A stretch of 64,000 nt of DNA, from positions 1 through 64,000 of the forward strand of contig NZ_LGSZ01000080.1 in the NCBI RefSeq assembly GCF_001298265.1, read 5' to 3'. The position numbers and the translations under genes are program-made. The notes under the pieces are model-generated. The model saw only the letters and a program-made list of their open reading frames with translations. It was not told where the DNA came from and ran no database searches. Origin of the DNA: Allobosea vaviloviae (GTDB lineage: Bacteria; Pseudomonadota; Alphaproteobacteria; Rhizobiales; Beijerinckiaceae). This document shows positions 1 to 7,796 of the stretch, piece after piece (within the stretch, counting starts at the first letter, position 1; every line of letters starts with the position of its first letter).

Positions 1-48
1 ACCGATCTCTCGGCTACAAGGCCCAACGTCCTGGGAAAGCGCAGAAGA

Positions 49-70
49 GGCGCCGCTCAGCGGCGGCGCC
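49..70 (-). other. Hairpin in the leader of a leftward transcript
   Basis: Eight-base arms GGCGCCGC and GCGGCGCC (49-56 and 63-70) enclose a six-base loop. The hairpin lies just downstream of the strong minus-strand promoter at 85-114, so it should be in the first ~30 bases of that transcript. A G+C-rich hairpin early in the transcript would fit an rRNA or tRNA leader. The transcribed gene itself is outside the window, so this is inference. Confidence 0.4.
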
Positions 71-84
71 GTCTCGATGGGCGG

Positions 85-114
85 TTTATAGGACCCACCA
101 CCCAGACCTGTCAA
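85..114 (-). promoter_or_regulatory. Strong sigma-70-type promoter reading off the left edge
   Basis: On the minus strand there is a perfect -35 box TTGACA (114-109) and a -10 box TATAAA (90-85) separated by 18 bases; shifting the -10 by one base to CTATAA gives a 17-base spacer. The downstream sequence begins CCGCCC, a G+C-rich discriminator of the kind seen at stringently controlled rRNA and tRNA promoters. Transcription would run toward position 1. No coding start is visible between the promoter and the edge, so a stable-RNA leader is a reasonable inference. Confidence 0.65.
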
Positions 115-194
115 CACAGGATTTGAAAGTTTTTTGACAATCGCCCGGGTCCTTCGCCGGCGGGGCTTCGGACGCACCGGCTTCCCATCCGGCA

Positions 195-242
195 GATGCC
201 ATCCGCCTATGATGCCATCCGCCTATGATGCCATCCGCCTAT
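195..242. repeat. Three perfect tandem copies of a 16-bp unit
   Basis: The unit GATGCCATCCGCCTAT occurs three times head to tail at 195-210, 211-226 and 227-242 with no mismatch. It lies between the leftward promoter and the M23 peptidase gene. The unit includes in-frame ATG codons that lengthen the open frame upstream of the peptidase, but that extension has no protein-like character. Identical copies suggest recent slippage, or selection as a protein-binding array. Confidence 0.85.
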
Positions 243-500
243 ATAGCACGCGCGCCCGCGCGGCGTGCTGCCCGCAAACAGCCGCATTCGGCATCCACAG
301 CATGCCTGCAGGCGCCAGCCGGATTGATTCCGGCCGGCGACACGGGCATGGTCTTGACGGACGCTTTCGGTGCATCCGTCGGGGGTTCCGCTCTTCAGGT
401 TCGCAAGGCCCGGGCGTTCGCATCGGGTCCCGTTCGCGCAGATCGCTCCCAGGTTCGATTCGCCTGGGATTGTCGTCTCAGGATCGCCAGACATCTCACG

Positions 501-2528
501 ATGAACGCCCACCCCGAGTTCACCTTGCCAGCCGAGCCGCTTGCCCCCGAGGCAGCCGCGCTCCTGGTCGATCTCGGAATAGAGCCGCCGATCCAACCTG
601 CCGGTGCGAGCCAACAGGCGCTCGACCGGCGCGGCGTCTCGCTGCGCTGGCTTGCGGCCTGTGCCCTGGTCGGCTCTTGCGGCGCGGCACTGCTGGGCGC
701 CGCGATCCTGGTGGCGATGCGCGGTGACACCAGCTTCCCCGAGCAGCCCGAGACGGTGGCTGCTCGCGCCTCGTCTGCGGCCGGCGATGGCGGTGGAGCA
801 CGCAAGGGCGACAAGCTCGTCGCCGGCCAGCCCGTCCTGGCGGCGCGGCACTCGGTGCGGGCCCCGATGTCCCAGCGCGTCGGCAATCGCGAGGTCATCC
901 GCGTGCGCCCCTTCGTCCGGCTCGCCTCCAGCCTGTCGCTGACCACCGGCGTTTATGCGACCAATATCCCGCCCTTCAATCCGCTGCGCCTCTTCGCCGA
1001 GGGCGGCCAGCCCAACGAGCGCTACGCCGAGCCGATCCTGGATGTTCCCGACGCCGACGTTACCATCGTCAAGCGCGATCTTACGACAATGACCATCCCC
1101 CCCGGCAAGCCTCAGCTCGGCGACGCCGAGGTCATCGCGCAGATCGAGGAGGAGCGGGCCAACCTCGCCGCGTCGGGACGCCAGCGCCCGCTTCCGATTC
1201 CGCCGCAGCTGATGCTGAGCCGCACTCTGGGCGGCGCAGCTGCGCCGAGCAGCGACGTATTTGCCTATGCACCTGCGACAGACACCCGCTTCTCGGGGAT
1301 CGAGGTTCGGGTCGTTCCGGAAAATCTCACCAACGCCCCCAAGACCCCGATTGCAGCCGCGCGGGAACCCCTCGTCGAGGAAAAGCTGCTGCTCGCCAAG
1401 CGCGGCGAGAATTTCGAACAGGTCATGCGCGGCGCCGGAGCGGCGCCCGACCAGATCCGCGGCATGATCCAGGCATTCGGTGGCAAGGTCCGGACCTCGG
1501 CCCTGCCGGACGGCCAGGTGCTGCAGGCGCTGTTCGCGCCGGGCCTCAATCCCAGCGACCCGCGCCAGATCGTGCGTGTCTCGCTGTTGGCCAACGGCCA
1601 GCCTGACGGCACTGTCGCCGTCAACGACAAGGGACTCTTCGTCTCCGTCAACCTGCCCAAGCAGGACCTTGTCGGTCCGCAGCGGCCCCAGCGCAAGGGC
1701 GACGACGAGGGAGAGGATGATGATGAGGGCGGCACCGGCGCGCGCCTTTATGAGAGCCTCTACGAGACCGGCATGCGCCACGAATTGCCGCGTCCGCTGA
1801 TCGACGAACTCGTCCGCATCTTCTCCTACGATCTCGATTTCCAGCAGCGCGTGCGCGGCGGCGATACGCTCGAGGTGATCTTCACCGAAGAGGACGAGGG
1901 CGAGCGGGCCGAGATTCTGTCGGCATCGCTGACCATTGGCGGAGAGACCCGTCGTGTCTTCCGCTATCAGGCGCCCGAGGACGGGCTGATCGAATATTTC
2001 GACGAGGAAGGGAAGTCGCTGAAGAAGTTCCTGCTGCGCAAGCCCATCGCCGATGGCGAAATGCGCTCCGGCTTCGGCATGCGCTACCACCCGATCATGC
2101 GCTACTCGAAGATGCATACTGGCGTGGACTGGGCCAACCGGATCGGCACGCCGATCCTGGCCGCCGGCAACGGCACCGTGCTCGAGGCCGGATGGTCGTC
2201 AGGCTATGGCAAGCACACCGTGATCCAGCACGCCAACGGCTATGTCACGACCTATTCCCACCAGTCGAACTTCGCCAACGGCGTTGTTCCCGGCGCCAAG
2301 GTCCGCCAGGGGCAGGTCATCGGCTATCTCGGCTCGACCGGCCTCTCGACCGGGCCGCATCTGCATTACGAGGTCAAGGTCAACGGCAATTTCGTCAATC
2401 CGATGAAGATCCGCGTGCCGCGCGGCCGCGAGCTGCAAGGCCCGACCCTGGCCGAATTCAAGCGCCAGCGCGACGAAGTCCAGGGCCTGATTGAGCGGGC
2501 CGGCGGCGCGGTCGCCCAATTGCGCTGA
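501..2528 (+). CDS. Membrane-anchored M23 family metallopeptidase (LytM type)
   Basis: A 675-residue protein predicted to cut peptidoglycan cross-bridges in the periplasm. Residues 49-73 form one membrane segment near the N terminus, consistent with an inner-membrane anchor. The middle is long, with an OapA/LysM-like patch around residue 400 and an acidic stretch near residue 400-415. The catalytic LytM domain is C-terminal: H539 and D543 (HTGVD) plus H620-L-H622 are the zinc and catalytic residues of active M23 enzymes, so it should be active rather than an EnvC-like pseudo-enzyme. The open frame continues upstream to 225 through the tandem repeat. I chose ATG 501 because the extension is low-complexity and the membrane anchor then lies at the usual place; no good ribosome binding site decides it. 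Confidence 0.88.
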   Translation: MNAHPEFTLPAEPLAPEAAALLVDLGIEPPIQPAGASQQALDRRGVSLRWLAACALVGSCGAALLGAAILVAMRGDTSFPEQPETVAARASSAAGDGGGARKGDKLVAGQPVLAARHSVRAPMSQRVGNREVIRVRPFVRLASSLSLTTGVYATNIPPFNPLRLFAEGGQPNERYAEPILDVPDADVTIVKRDLTTMTIPPGKPQLGDAEVIAQIEEERANLAASGRQRPLPIPPQLMLSRTLGGAAAPSSDVFAYAPATDTRFSGIEVRVVPENLTNAPKTPIAAAREPLVEEKLLLAKRGENFEQVMRGAGAAPDQIRGMIQAFGGKVRTSALPDGQVLQALFAPGLNPSDPRQIVRVSLLANGQPDGTVAVNDKGLFVSVNLPKQDLVGPQRPQRKGDDEGEDDDEGGTGARLYESLYETGMRHELPRPLIDELVRIFSYDLDFQQRVRGGDTLEVIFTEEDEGERAEILSASLTIGGETRRVFRYQAPEDGLIEYFDEEGKSLKKFLLRKPIADGEMRSGFGMRYHPIMRYSKMHTGVDWANRIGTPILAAGNGTVLEAGWSSGYGKHTVIQHANGYVTTYSHQSNFANGVVPGAKVRQGQVIGYLGSTGLSTGPHLHYEVKVNGNFVNPMKIRVPRGRELQGPTLAEFKRQRDEVQGLIERAGGAVAQLR

Positions 2529-2639
2529 ACGCATGCCAACGGCCTGGAGGCGCCCCCGCCCCGCAGTGGTCGCTTGACATATTGAACCCAAAGGCACACC
2601 GGCAAAGCGTGTCCTGTCGCTGCTGCCGGTGCCGCGCCC

Positions 2640-3557
2640 ATGCTCGCCGCCCTTCTCGTCGTCCTGCCCGTCTTCGGCCTGATTGCGCTCGGCTATCTGG
2701 CGCGCTGGACGAAGCTGCTGCGCGAGACCACCGGCGAGGGCCTCTCGGATTTCGTCTTCGTGCTGGCGGTGCCCTGCCTGCTGTTCCGGACGCTGGCCAA
2801 GGCCGACATTCCCGATGCCCAGCCCTGGGGCTACTGGATCGCCTATTTCACCGGACTGGCCGTCGTCTGGGCGCTCGCCATGCTGATCGCGAGCCGCTTC
2901 TTCGCACGCAAGGGGCCCGAGCTCGTCGTGTCCGGATTTGCGGCAGCGCAATCCAACACCGTCTTCGTCGGCATCCCGATGATCCTGAAGGCCTATGGCG
3001 ACGCCGGTGCGGTGCCGCTCGGCCTGCTGCTGGCCGTACACCTCCCGGTGACGATGACCATCGCGACCCTGCTGGCCGAAGGCCGGACGGCCTCGGTGAC
3101 GATGCTGTTCCGGCGGCTCTTCACCCATCCCATCATCATCGGGATCATTCTCGGCACGCTCGCGCGACCCGTCATCGCGCAGATACCGGTGCCGTTCTGG
3201 ACGCTGATCGACCTGATCGCCAATGCCGCCGTACCCTGCGCGCTGGTCAGCCTCGGCATCGCCATGCGGCGCTATGGCCTCGAATCCGGCCTGGTGTTGC
3301 CGGCCGTGCTGAGCGGCCTCAAGCTTGGGCTGCACCCGCTGATCGTCTATCTGCTGGCGACGAAGGTTTTCGGCATGCCCCCGCACTGGTCCGGCGTCGC
3401 CGTGCTCTTCGCGGCCTGCCCCTGCGGGATCAACGCCTATCTCTTCGCCGAGCGGTACCGCCAGGGCGTCGCCGACGCCTCGAGCGCGATCACGCTGTCG
3501 ACCCTGCTTTCACTGGTCACCACGGCGGCCTGGCTGAGCTGGCTCGGCGTCGGCTGA
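2640..3557 (+). CDS. AEC family permease (auxin efflux carrier superfamily)
   Basis: A 305-residue integral membrane protein with about ten hydrophobic segments spread over its length, typical of the bacterial AEC family (Mem_trans domain). Family members export or exchange small organic anions such as malate or malonate; the substrate cannot be read here. Conserved family features include the N-terminal GYLAR segment and a glycine/asparagine-rich half-helix near residue 100 (AAQSNTVFVGIP). It starts 111 bases after the peptidase gene with no clear ribosome binding site. Its last 48 bases overlap the 3' end of gluQ on the other strand. Confidence 0.85.
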   Translation: MLAALLVVLPVFGLIALGYLARWTKLLRETTGEGLSDFVFVLAVPCLLFRTLAKADIPDAQPWGYWIAYFTGLAVVWALAMLIASRFFARKGPELVVSGFAAAQSNTVFVGIPMILKAYGDAGAVPLGLLLAVHLPVTMTIATLLAEGRTASVTMLFRRLFTHPIIIGIILGTLARPVIAQIPVPFWTLIDLIANAAVPCALVSLGIAMRRYGLESGLVLPAVLSGLKLGLHPLIVYLLATKVFGMPPHWSGVAVLFAACPCGINAYLFAERYRQGVADASSAITLSTLLSLVTTAAWLSWLGVG

Positions 3558-4451
3558 GGCCCCGCCTCCGTCGAAGCCGAGCCTCTGCCTGATCTGGGCC
3601 GCCGTGACGCCCCGCTCCCTCAGATCGGCGAGGCTTTCCGACCCCCGGCTCTTCGCCAGCTTGCGGCCAGACCCGTCGGTCAGAAGCTCATGGAAATGGT
3701 AGAGCGGCGTCGGCAGTCCGAGCAGGTACTGCAGCACGACATGGATGTCGGTCGCGGCCTCCAGATCGCGGCCGCGCACCACATGGGTTACGCCCTGCAG
3801 CGCATCGTCGAGCACGACGGCCAGATGATAGCTCGTCGGCACGTCCCGCCGCGCCAGCACGACATCGCCCCAGCGCGCCGGCTGGGCCGTGATCGTCTTC
3901 GCCTGCCCGTCCGCATCGATGACAGAAAAGGCGACATCGCCAACCTCGGCGATCGCGCGGTCCATGGCGAGACGCAGAACATGCGGCTCTCCCGCCGCGA
4001 TGCGCGCGGCCGCCACCTCGCGATCGCAAGCCCGGCAGGTGCCGGGATACAGCGGCGCGCCATCCGGATCGACGTGCCAGGGCCGGCCGGATGTCGCCTC
4101 CTGCGTCGCGACGGCGGCCCTCACCTCCTGGCGGGAGCAGAAGCAGGGATAGACCAGATCGCGCGCCTGCAGCAGGGCGAGAGCGGCGGCGTAACCGGCG
4201 ATATGCTCCGATTGCCGCCGCACCTCCGGCTCGAAGCGCACCCCAAGCCAGGCGAGATCGTCCAGGAGCGCTTGTACCAGGGCCGGCGTGCAGCGCTCGC
4301 GGTCGATATCCTCGATCCGCAGCAGAAGACGCCCGCCCATCCGCGCGGCGAAGCGCTCATTGGTCAATGCCGACAAGGCGTGCCCGAGATGCAGCCGACC
4401 ATTGGGACTCGGCGCGAAGCGGAAAACCGGTTGAGCAGAGGACGACGCCAT
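3510..4451 (-). CDS. gluQ: Glutamyl-Q tRNA(Asp) synthetase
   Basis: A truncated glutamyl-tRNA synthetase-like enzyme of 313 residues that ligates glutamate to the queuosine base at position 34 of tRNA(Asp). It has the class I HIGH signature as HLGH at residues 21-24 and the KMSKS loop as KLAKS near the C terminus. C103, C105, C139 and C142 form the zinc site characteristic of GluQ. The anticodon-binding domain of GltX is absent, which separates it from true GluRS. The frame closes at 3510, inside the end of the AEC permease gene. The start at 4451 gives the expected MASSS..RFAPSP opening. Confidence 0.93.
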   Translation of the reverse strand: MASSSAQPVFRFAPSPNGRLHLGHALSALTNERFAARMGGRLLLRIEDIDRERCTPALVQALLDDLAWLGVRFEPEVRRQSEHIAGYAAALALLQARDLVYPCFCSRQEVRAAVATQEATSGRPWHVDPDGAPLYPGTCRACDREVAAARIAAGEPHVLRLAMDRAIAEVGDVAFSVIDADGQAKTITAQPARWGDVVLARRDVPTSYHLAVVLDDALQGVTHVVRGRDLEAATDIHVVLQYLLGLPTPLYHFHELLTDGSGRKLAKSRGSESLADLRERGVTAAQIRQRLGFDGGGASADAEPAQPGRRGDQ

Positions 4452-4554
4452 GCCGCTTGTCTAGGATCTGCCCCCGGAACAGCCAAGCGGCGAATCGGAT
4501 GTCCACCCTCACGCTGCTGACGCCGACCGACCAGGAATGGATGCTGCTGGACGT

Positions 4555-5199
4555 ATGACTCACCGAATCACCTGCGACGCCGATCTCGAGGAGGGCATGG
4601 CGGCTCTGCGCGCGCGCCATCAGGATTGGGGGGCGATCATCGACAGGACCGGCATCCCGCCGCTGCGTCGGCGCGAGGGCGGATTTGCCGGCATTGCAGC
4701 GATCATCGTCTCGCAGCAGCTATCGGTCGCCAGCGCGCGCGCGGTTATGGCCAGGGTCGAATCGGTCTTCGGCCGGCTCACGCCAGACCGCATCCTGGCG
4801 GCCACCGATGACGAAATGCGGCTGTCGGGCCTGTCGCGGCCCAAGCAGCGCACCATGCGCGCGGTGGCGCAGGCGATCACCACGCGACAGCTCGACCTCG
4901 ACGCGCTGGAGACCGCGACGCCCGAGCAGGTCCACGCGCTGATGACGGCCGTCTCCGGGATAGGCCCCTGGACCGCCGACATCTATCTCTTGTTCTGCCT
5001 CGGCCATCGCGACGGCTTCGCGCCGGGCGATCTCGCGATCCAGGAGGCGGCGCGCGTCGCCTTCCGCCTCCCGGCGCGGCCGAAGGCGGCCGAGCTGGAG
5101 GCGCTGGCGGAAGGCTGGCGGCCCTGGCGCGGCGTCGCCGCCCGCCTGCTCTGGGCCTATCACGCCGTGCTGAAGGCGCGCGAGGGCGTCAATGCCTGA
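4555..5199 (+). CDS. AlkA-type DNA-3-methyladenine glycosylase (HhH-GPD)
   Basis: A 214-residue base-excision repair glycosylase that should remove alkylated bases such as 3-methyladenine. The helix-hairpin-helix lies at residues 133-143 (VSGIGPWTADI) and the catalytic aspartate is D159 in the following GPD-like segment (FAPGDLAIQ). There is no iron-sulfur cysteine loop, so it is not an EndoIII or MutY relative. It lacks the N-terminal domain of E. coli AlkA and matches the short alphaproteobacterial form. An in-frame ATG at 4537 adds six residues and is an equally possible start. It is divergent from gluQ with about 100 bases between. Confidence 0.9.
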   Translation: MTHRITCDADLEEGMAALRARHQDWGAIIDRTGIPPLRRREGGFAGIAAIIVSQQLSVASARAVMARVESVFGRLTPDRILAATDDEMRLSGLSRPKQRTMRAVAQAITTRQLDLDALETATPEQVHALMTAVSGIGPWTADIYLLFCLGHRDGFAPGDLAIQEAARVAFRLPARPKAAELEALAEGWRPWRGVAARLLWAYHAVLKAREGVNA

Positions 5200-5202
5200 C
5201 GC

Positions 5203-5239
5203 ATCGGCCCAAAAACCGGGACGCGGTTCTGGGGCCGAT
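5203..5239. terminator. Nested dyad between convergent genes, candidate bidirectional terminator
   Basis: Outer arms ATCGGCCC (5203-5210) and GGGCCGAT (5232-5239) enclose inner arms AACCG (5214-5218) and CGGTT (5224-5228). The structure begins four bases after the glycosylase stop and ends 20 bases before the stop of the convergent aldolase gene. The A-run between the arms could act as the U tract for neither strand fully, so a rho-independent mechanism is uncertain. Position argues for 3'-end formation or transcript stabilisation. Confidence 0.4.
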
Positions 5240-5259
5240 ACGAAAACAGGAAGCCAGCT

Positions 5260-6051
5260 TCAGCGCCCCAGAACCTTCAAGGCTGTGCTCGCCGCGCCGC
5301 GGAGGAACGCGCTGTCGCTCATCACGGTGACGAGCTTCGCGCCCATATCGAGGAAGGCCTTGGCCCGCTCGGCCGACGGCGCATAGACGGCCGCCGTCTT
5401 GCCCGCCGCCGAGGCGCGCGCGATGATGTGGCGGATCGCCTCGTCGGTCTCTGCCGAGGCCGGGTTGAGTTCCTTGCCGCCCGACAGCGCGATGGACAGG
5501 TCGGACGGACCGACGAAGACGGCATCGATGCCGTCCAGCGCCAGGATATCGTCGAGGATCGCCATCGCCTCGCGGGTCTCGATCATGGCGAAGGACAGCG
5601 AGAAGCGGTTCGCCTCGCGCAGATAGGCATTGGCGTCGAGGCCCGACGCGCCGAGCCCGCCATAGCTGCCCCAGCTACGCTCGCCCATCGGCGGGTACTT
5701 CGAATAGGCCGCGAACTGGCGTGCGTCGGCCATCGTGTTGATCATCGGCGCAATGACGCCGGAGACGCCGGCATCGAACAGCCGCGAGACGTTCTGGAAC
5801 TCGCCGACCGGAATGCGCGCGATCGCCGGCTTGCCGGCGGCGTTGATCAGCGGCACCGCCCGGATCACCTCGCCGAGCGTGATCGGCCCGTGCTGCATGT
5901 CGAGCGTGACGGCATCGAAGCCCTCCTTCGCCAAGAGCCCGGAGATGCTCGGATCGGGCAGGCCGCACCATGCGGAGACGATGGTGTCGCCCTTCGCGAG
6001 GCGGTCCGCGAGCGAGGACAGGACGGTCGATGTGGCCATGGCGCGTTTCAT
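5260..6051 (-). CDS. HpcH/HpaI family aldolase/citrate lyase
   Basis: A 263-residue class II pyruvate aldolase-like protein with the TIM-barrel motifs of the HpcH/HpaI family: D51 and the MQHG segment (52-55), the IARIP strand around R79, the APMINT strand near 101-106 and the late VGPSDLS loop. Relatives cleave 4-hydroxy-2-oxo acids to pyruvate or glyoxylate plus an aldehyde using a divalent metal. The substrate cannot be told from sequence, and no catabolic partners surround it. ATG 6051 (MKRAMATS) was chosen; ATG 6039 would drop four residues. The frame is open further upstream without protein-like sequence. Confidence 0.88.
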   Translation of the reverse strand: MKRAMATSTVLSSLADRLAKGDTIVSAWCGLPDPSISGLLAKEGFDAVTLDMQHGPITLGEVIRAVPLINAAGKPAIARIPVGEFQNVSRLFDAGVSGVIAPMINTMADARQFAAYSKYPPMGERSWGSYGGLGASGLDANAYLREANRFSLSFAMIETREAMAILDDILALDGIDAVFVGPSDLSIALSGGKELNPASAETDEAIRHIIARASAAGKTAAVYAPSAERAKAFLDMGAKLVTVMSDSAFLRGAASTALKVLGR

Positions 6052-6227
6052 CCGTTGAAAGGCCCGCTCTTGGATCGTCAGGCGGGTGCGCCAAGGTGGA
6101 CCGGAGGAGCCTGCAAATGCAAACGGGCGCCCATGCGCCCGCTTCAATCACGTCCTGCGTTTTTGCACGCCCTGCGTCGTCGGGCGGCGCCGATCGGGCG
6201 CCGCAGCCGGCATCGGCATCCGGCCCG

Positions 6228-6551
6228 TCAGCGTCCCGCCTGGATTTCCTCGGCCGCCCGGATCAGCAGCTCCGTCATCACGCGACGGACTTCGTCGTCC
6301 GCGACGGTGATGCCGCCGGTCACGAAGTCGCCCTTGACCTTGCGCACCACGTCCTCGTCGCCGGCCTCCTCGAAATCGGCCACCACGACCGACTTGGCAT
6401 AGGCGTCGGCCTCGGCGCCGCTCTTGCCGAGCTTCTCCGCCGCCCACAGGCCGAGCAGCTTGTTGCGCCGCGCCGTCGCCTTGAAGCGCAGCTCCTCGTC
6501 ATGGGCGAACTTGTTCTCGAAGGCGTCCTTGCGCTGATCGAAGGTCGACAT
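6228..6551 (-). CDS. F1F0-ATPase inhibitor, zeta subunit (DUF1476)
   Basis: A 107-residue helical protein matching the alphaproteobacterial zeta subunit, which blocks ATP hydrolysis by F1-ATPase by inserting its N terminus at the catalytic interface. The inhibitory N-terminal segment MSTFDQRKDAFENKFA is intact, followed by the E/K-rich four-helix core. Length equals that of the Paracoccus-type zeta protein. It is divergent from purC, a neighbourhood common in this order. The start at ATG 6551 is fixed by family length; the frame stays open upstream to 6779 without support. Confidence 0.9.
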   Translation of the reverse strand: MSTFDQRKDAFENKFAHDEELRFKATARRNKLLGLWAAEKLGKSGAEADAYAKSVVVADFEEAGDEDVVRKVKGDFVTGGITVADDEVRRVMTELLIRAAEEIQAGR

Positions 6552-6956
6552 GCGGTTTTCGTCCTCTTGGTCAAGAAGCGTGCCCGAGGCGGGCGCGGAA
6601 AAAGGGCTTGTCAGCCATATAGGGCGGCGGCCGGGACAGGGCCAGTCCGGAATCCGCTGTCGAACGCCATGCGCGACGGTTTTCGCTGTCGGGCAGCAGG
6701 CGGGTCTGGCAGGGGCGAAAGACCGGTTTGTTGCGTTTGCAGTGCAGAAGGGCCATATAGCGGGCGCGGTGGCGACCATCTCGGGCGCCGACGCATTGAG
6801 CCGGCCGGCAGCGCGGTCTACGCTGATTCCAGCCTGATCGGAATCAGCACGGATTCGTGCAGGACCGGCTGATCAGGGGCCCAGATCCCGCCGCAGGGCG
6901 ACCTGCGTCCAGAGAAAGGCCGACCTTTGGATTTCCTCAAGCCACGGTACATCCCA
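6552..6956. other. 405-base divergent intergenic region without a gene
   Basis: The region between the zeta-subunit gene and purC holds only short overlapping open frames with no protein-like composition. It probably contains promoters for both directions. The only clear structure is the GANTC-bearing dyad at 6822-6856, about 100 bases before purC. Confidence 0.6.
6822..6856 (+). promoter_or_regulatory. Dyad with three CcrM-type GANTC sites upstream of purC
   Basis: Perfect 9-base arms GCTGATTCC (6822-6830) and GGAATCAGC (6840-6848) flank a 9-base spacer. Each arm carries a GANTC site, and a third lies at 6852-6856. GANTC is the target of the cell-cycle DNA methylase CcrM in alphaproteobacteria, and GcrA acts at methylated GANTC promoters. 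The site is about 100 bases before the purC start. A cell-cycle link is inference; a simple operator or hairpin is the alternative. Confidence 0.4.
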
Positions 6957-7721
6957 ATGAATCGCCGCCGTCGCATCTACGAAGGCAAGGCGAAGGTCCT
7001 CTATGAGGGACCCGAGCCCGGAACACTGATCCAGCACTTCAAGGATGACGCCACCGCCTTCAACGCCAAGAAGCATGAAGTGATCGACGGCAAGGGCGTG
7101 CTCAACAACCGCATCTGCGAGCACATCTTCTCCAACCTGAACGATATCGGCGTCCCCACGCATTTCATCCGCCGGCTGAACATGCGCGAGCAGCTCATCC
7201 GCGAGGTCGAGATCATTCCGCTCGAGGTCGTCGTGCGCAATGTCGCCGCCGGCTCGCTCTCGACCCGCCTCGGGCTCGAGGAGGGCACGCAACTGCCGCG
7301 CTCGATCATCGAGTTCTACTACAAGAACGACGCGCTGAACGACCCGATGGTCTCGGAAGAGCACATCACCGCCTTCGGCTGGGCGACGCCGCAGGAGATC
7401 GACGACATCATGGCGCTCGCCATCCGCGTCAACGATTTCCTCTCCGGCCTCTTCCTCGGGGCCGGCATCCGTCTCGTCGATTTCAAGATCGAATGCGGCC
7501 GGCTCTGGGAAGGCGACATGATGCGCATCGTCGTCGCCGACGAGATCAGCCCCGATTCCTGCAGGCTCTGGGACATCAAGTCGAAGGACAAGATGGACAA
7601 GGACCGCTTCCGCCACGACATGGGCGGGCTGATCGAGGCCTATACGGAGGTGGCACGCCGCCTCGGCATCCTCGGCGAGAACGAGAAGGCCGGCCCGGCA
7701 GGCCCCAGGCTCGTTCAGTAA
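6957..7721 (+). CDS. purC: Phosphoribosylaminoimidazole-succinocarboxamide synthase
   Basis: A 254-residue SAICAR synthetase that joins aspartate to CAIR with ATP in de novo purine synthesis. The N-terminal glycine-rich/lysine loop (IYEGKAKVLYEG), the FKDDATAFN motif and the RNVAAGS and KIECGR segments are all present. Length matches the family. ATG 6957 (MNRRRRIYEGKAK) matches the usual rhizobial N terminus. A TTG at 6927 with a GAAAGG-like site before it would add ten residues and cannot be excluded. It heads a purC - lipoprotein - purS - purQ string. Confidence 0.95.
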   Translation: MNRRRRIYEGKAKVLYEGPEPGTLIQHFKDDATAFNAKKHEVIDGKGVLNNRICEHIFSNLNDIGVPTHFIRRLNMREQLIREVEIIPLEVVVRNVAAGSLSTRLGLEEGTQLPRSIIEFYYKNDALNDPMVSEEHITAFGWATPQEIDDIMALAIRVNDFLSGLFLGAGIRLVDFKIECGRLWEGDMMRIVVADEISPDSCRLWDIKSKDKMDKDRFRHDMGGLIEAYTEVARRLGILGENEKAGPAGPRLVQ

Positions 7722-7770
7722 GCCCAAGCGCGGTGCAGTGAGCCCCGGCGCAATGCCCCAGACGACCGCA

Positions 7771-7796
7771 AAACGGGAGCGCATGCGCTCCCGTTT
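7771..7796. promoter_or_regulatory. 26-bp perfect palindrome across a start codon
   Basis: The arm AAACGGGAGCGCA (7771-7783) is followed immediately by its exact complement (7784-7796). The centre is the ATG of the downstream lipoprotein gene, and the GGGAG that would serve as its ribosome binding site lies in the left arm. As RNA it would form a strong stem ending in UUU. It could be the purC terminator, a translational lock on the lipoprotein, or a protein operator. Confidence 0.75.

Noticed and set aside
225..500. N-terminal extension of the M23 peptidase from ATG 225 in the tandem repeat.
   Set aside because: Low-complexity Arg/Ala sequence without a signal and beyond family length; start at 501 preferred.
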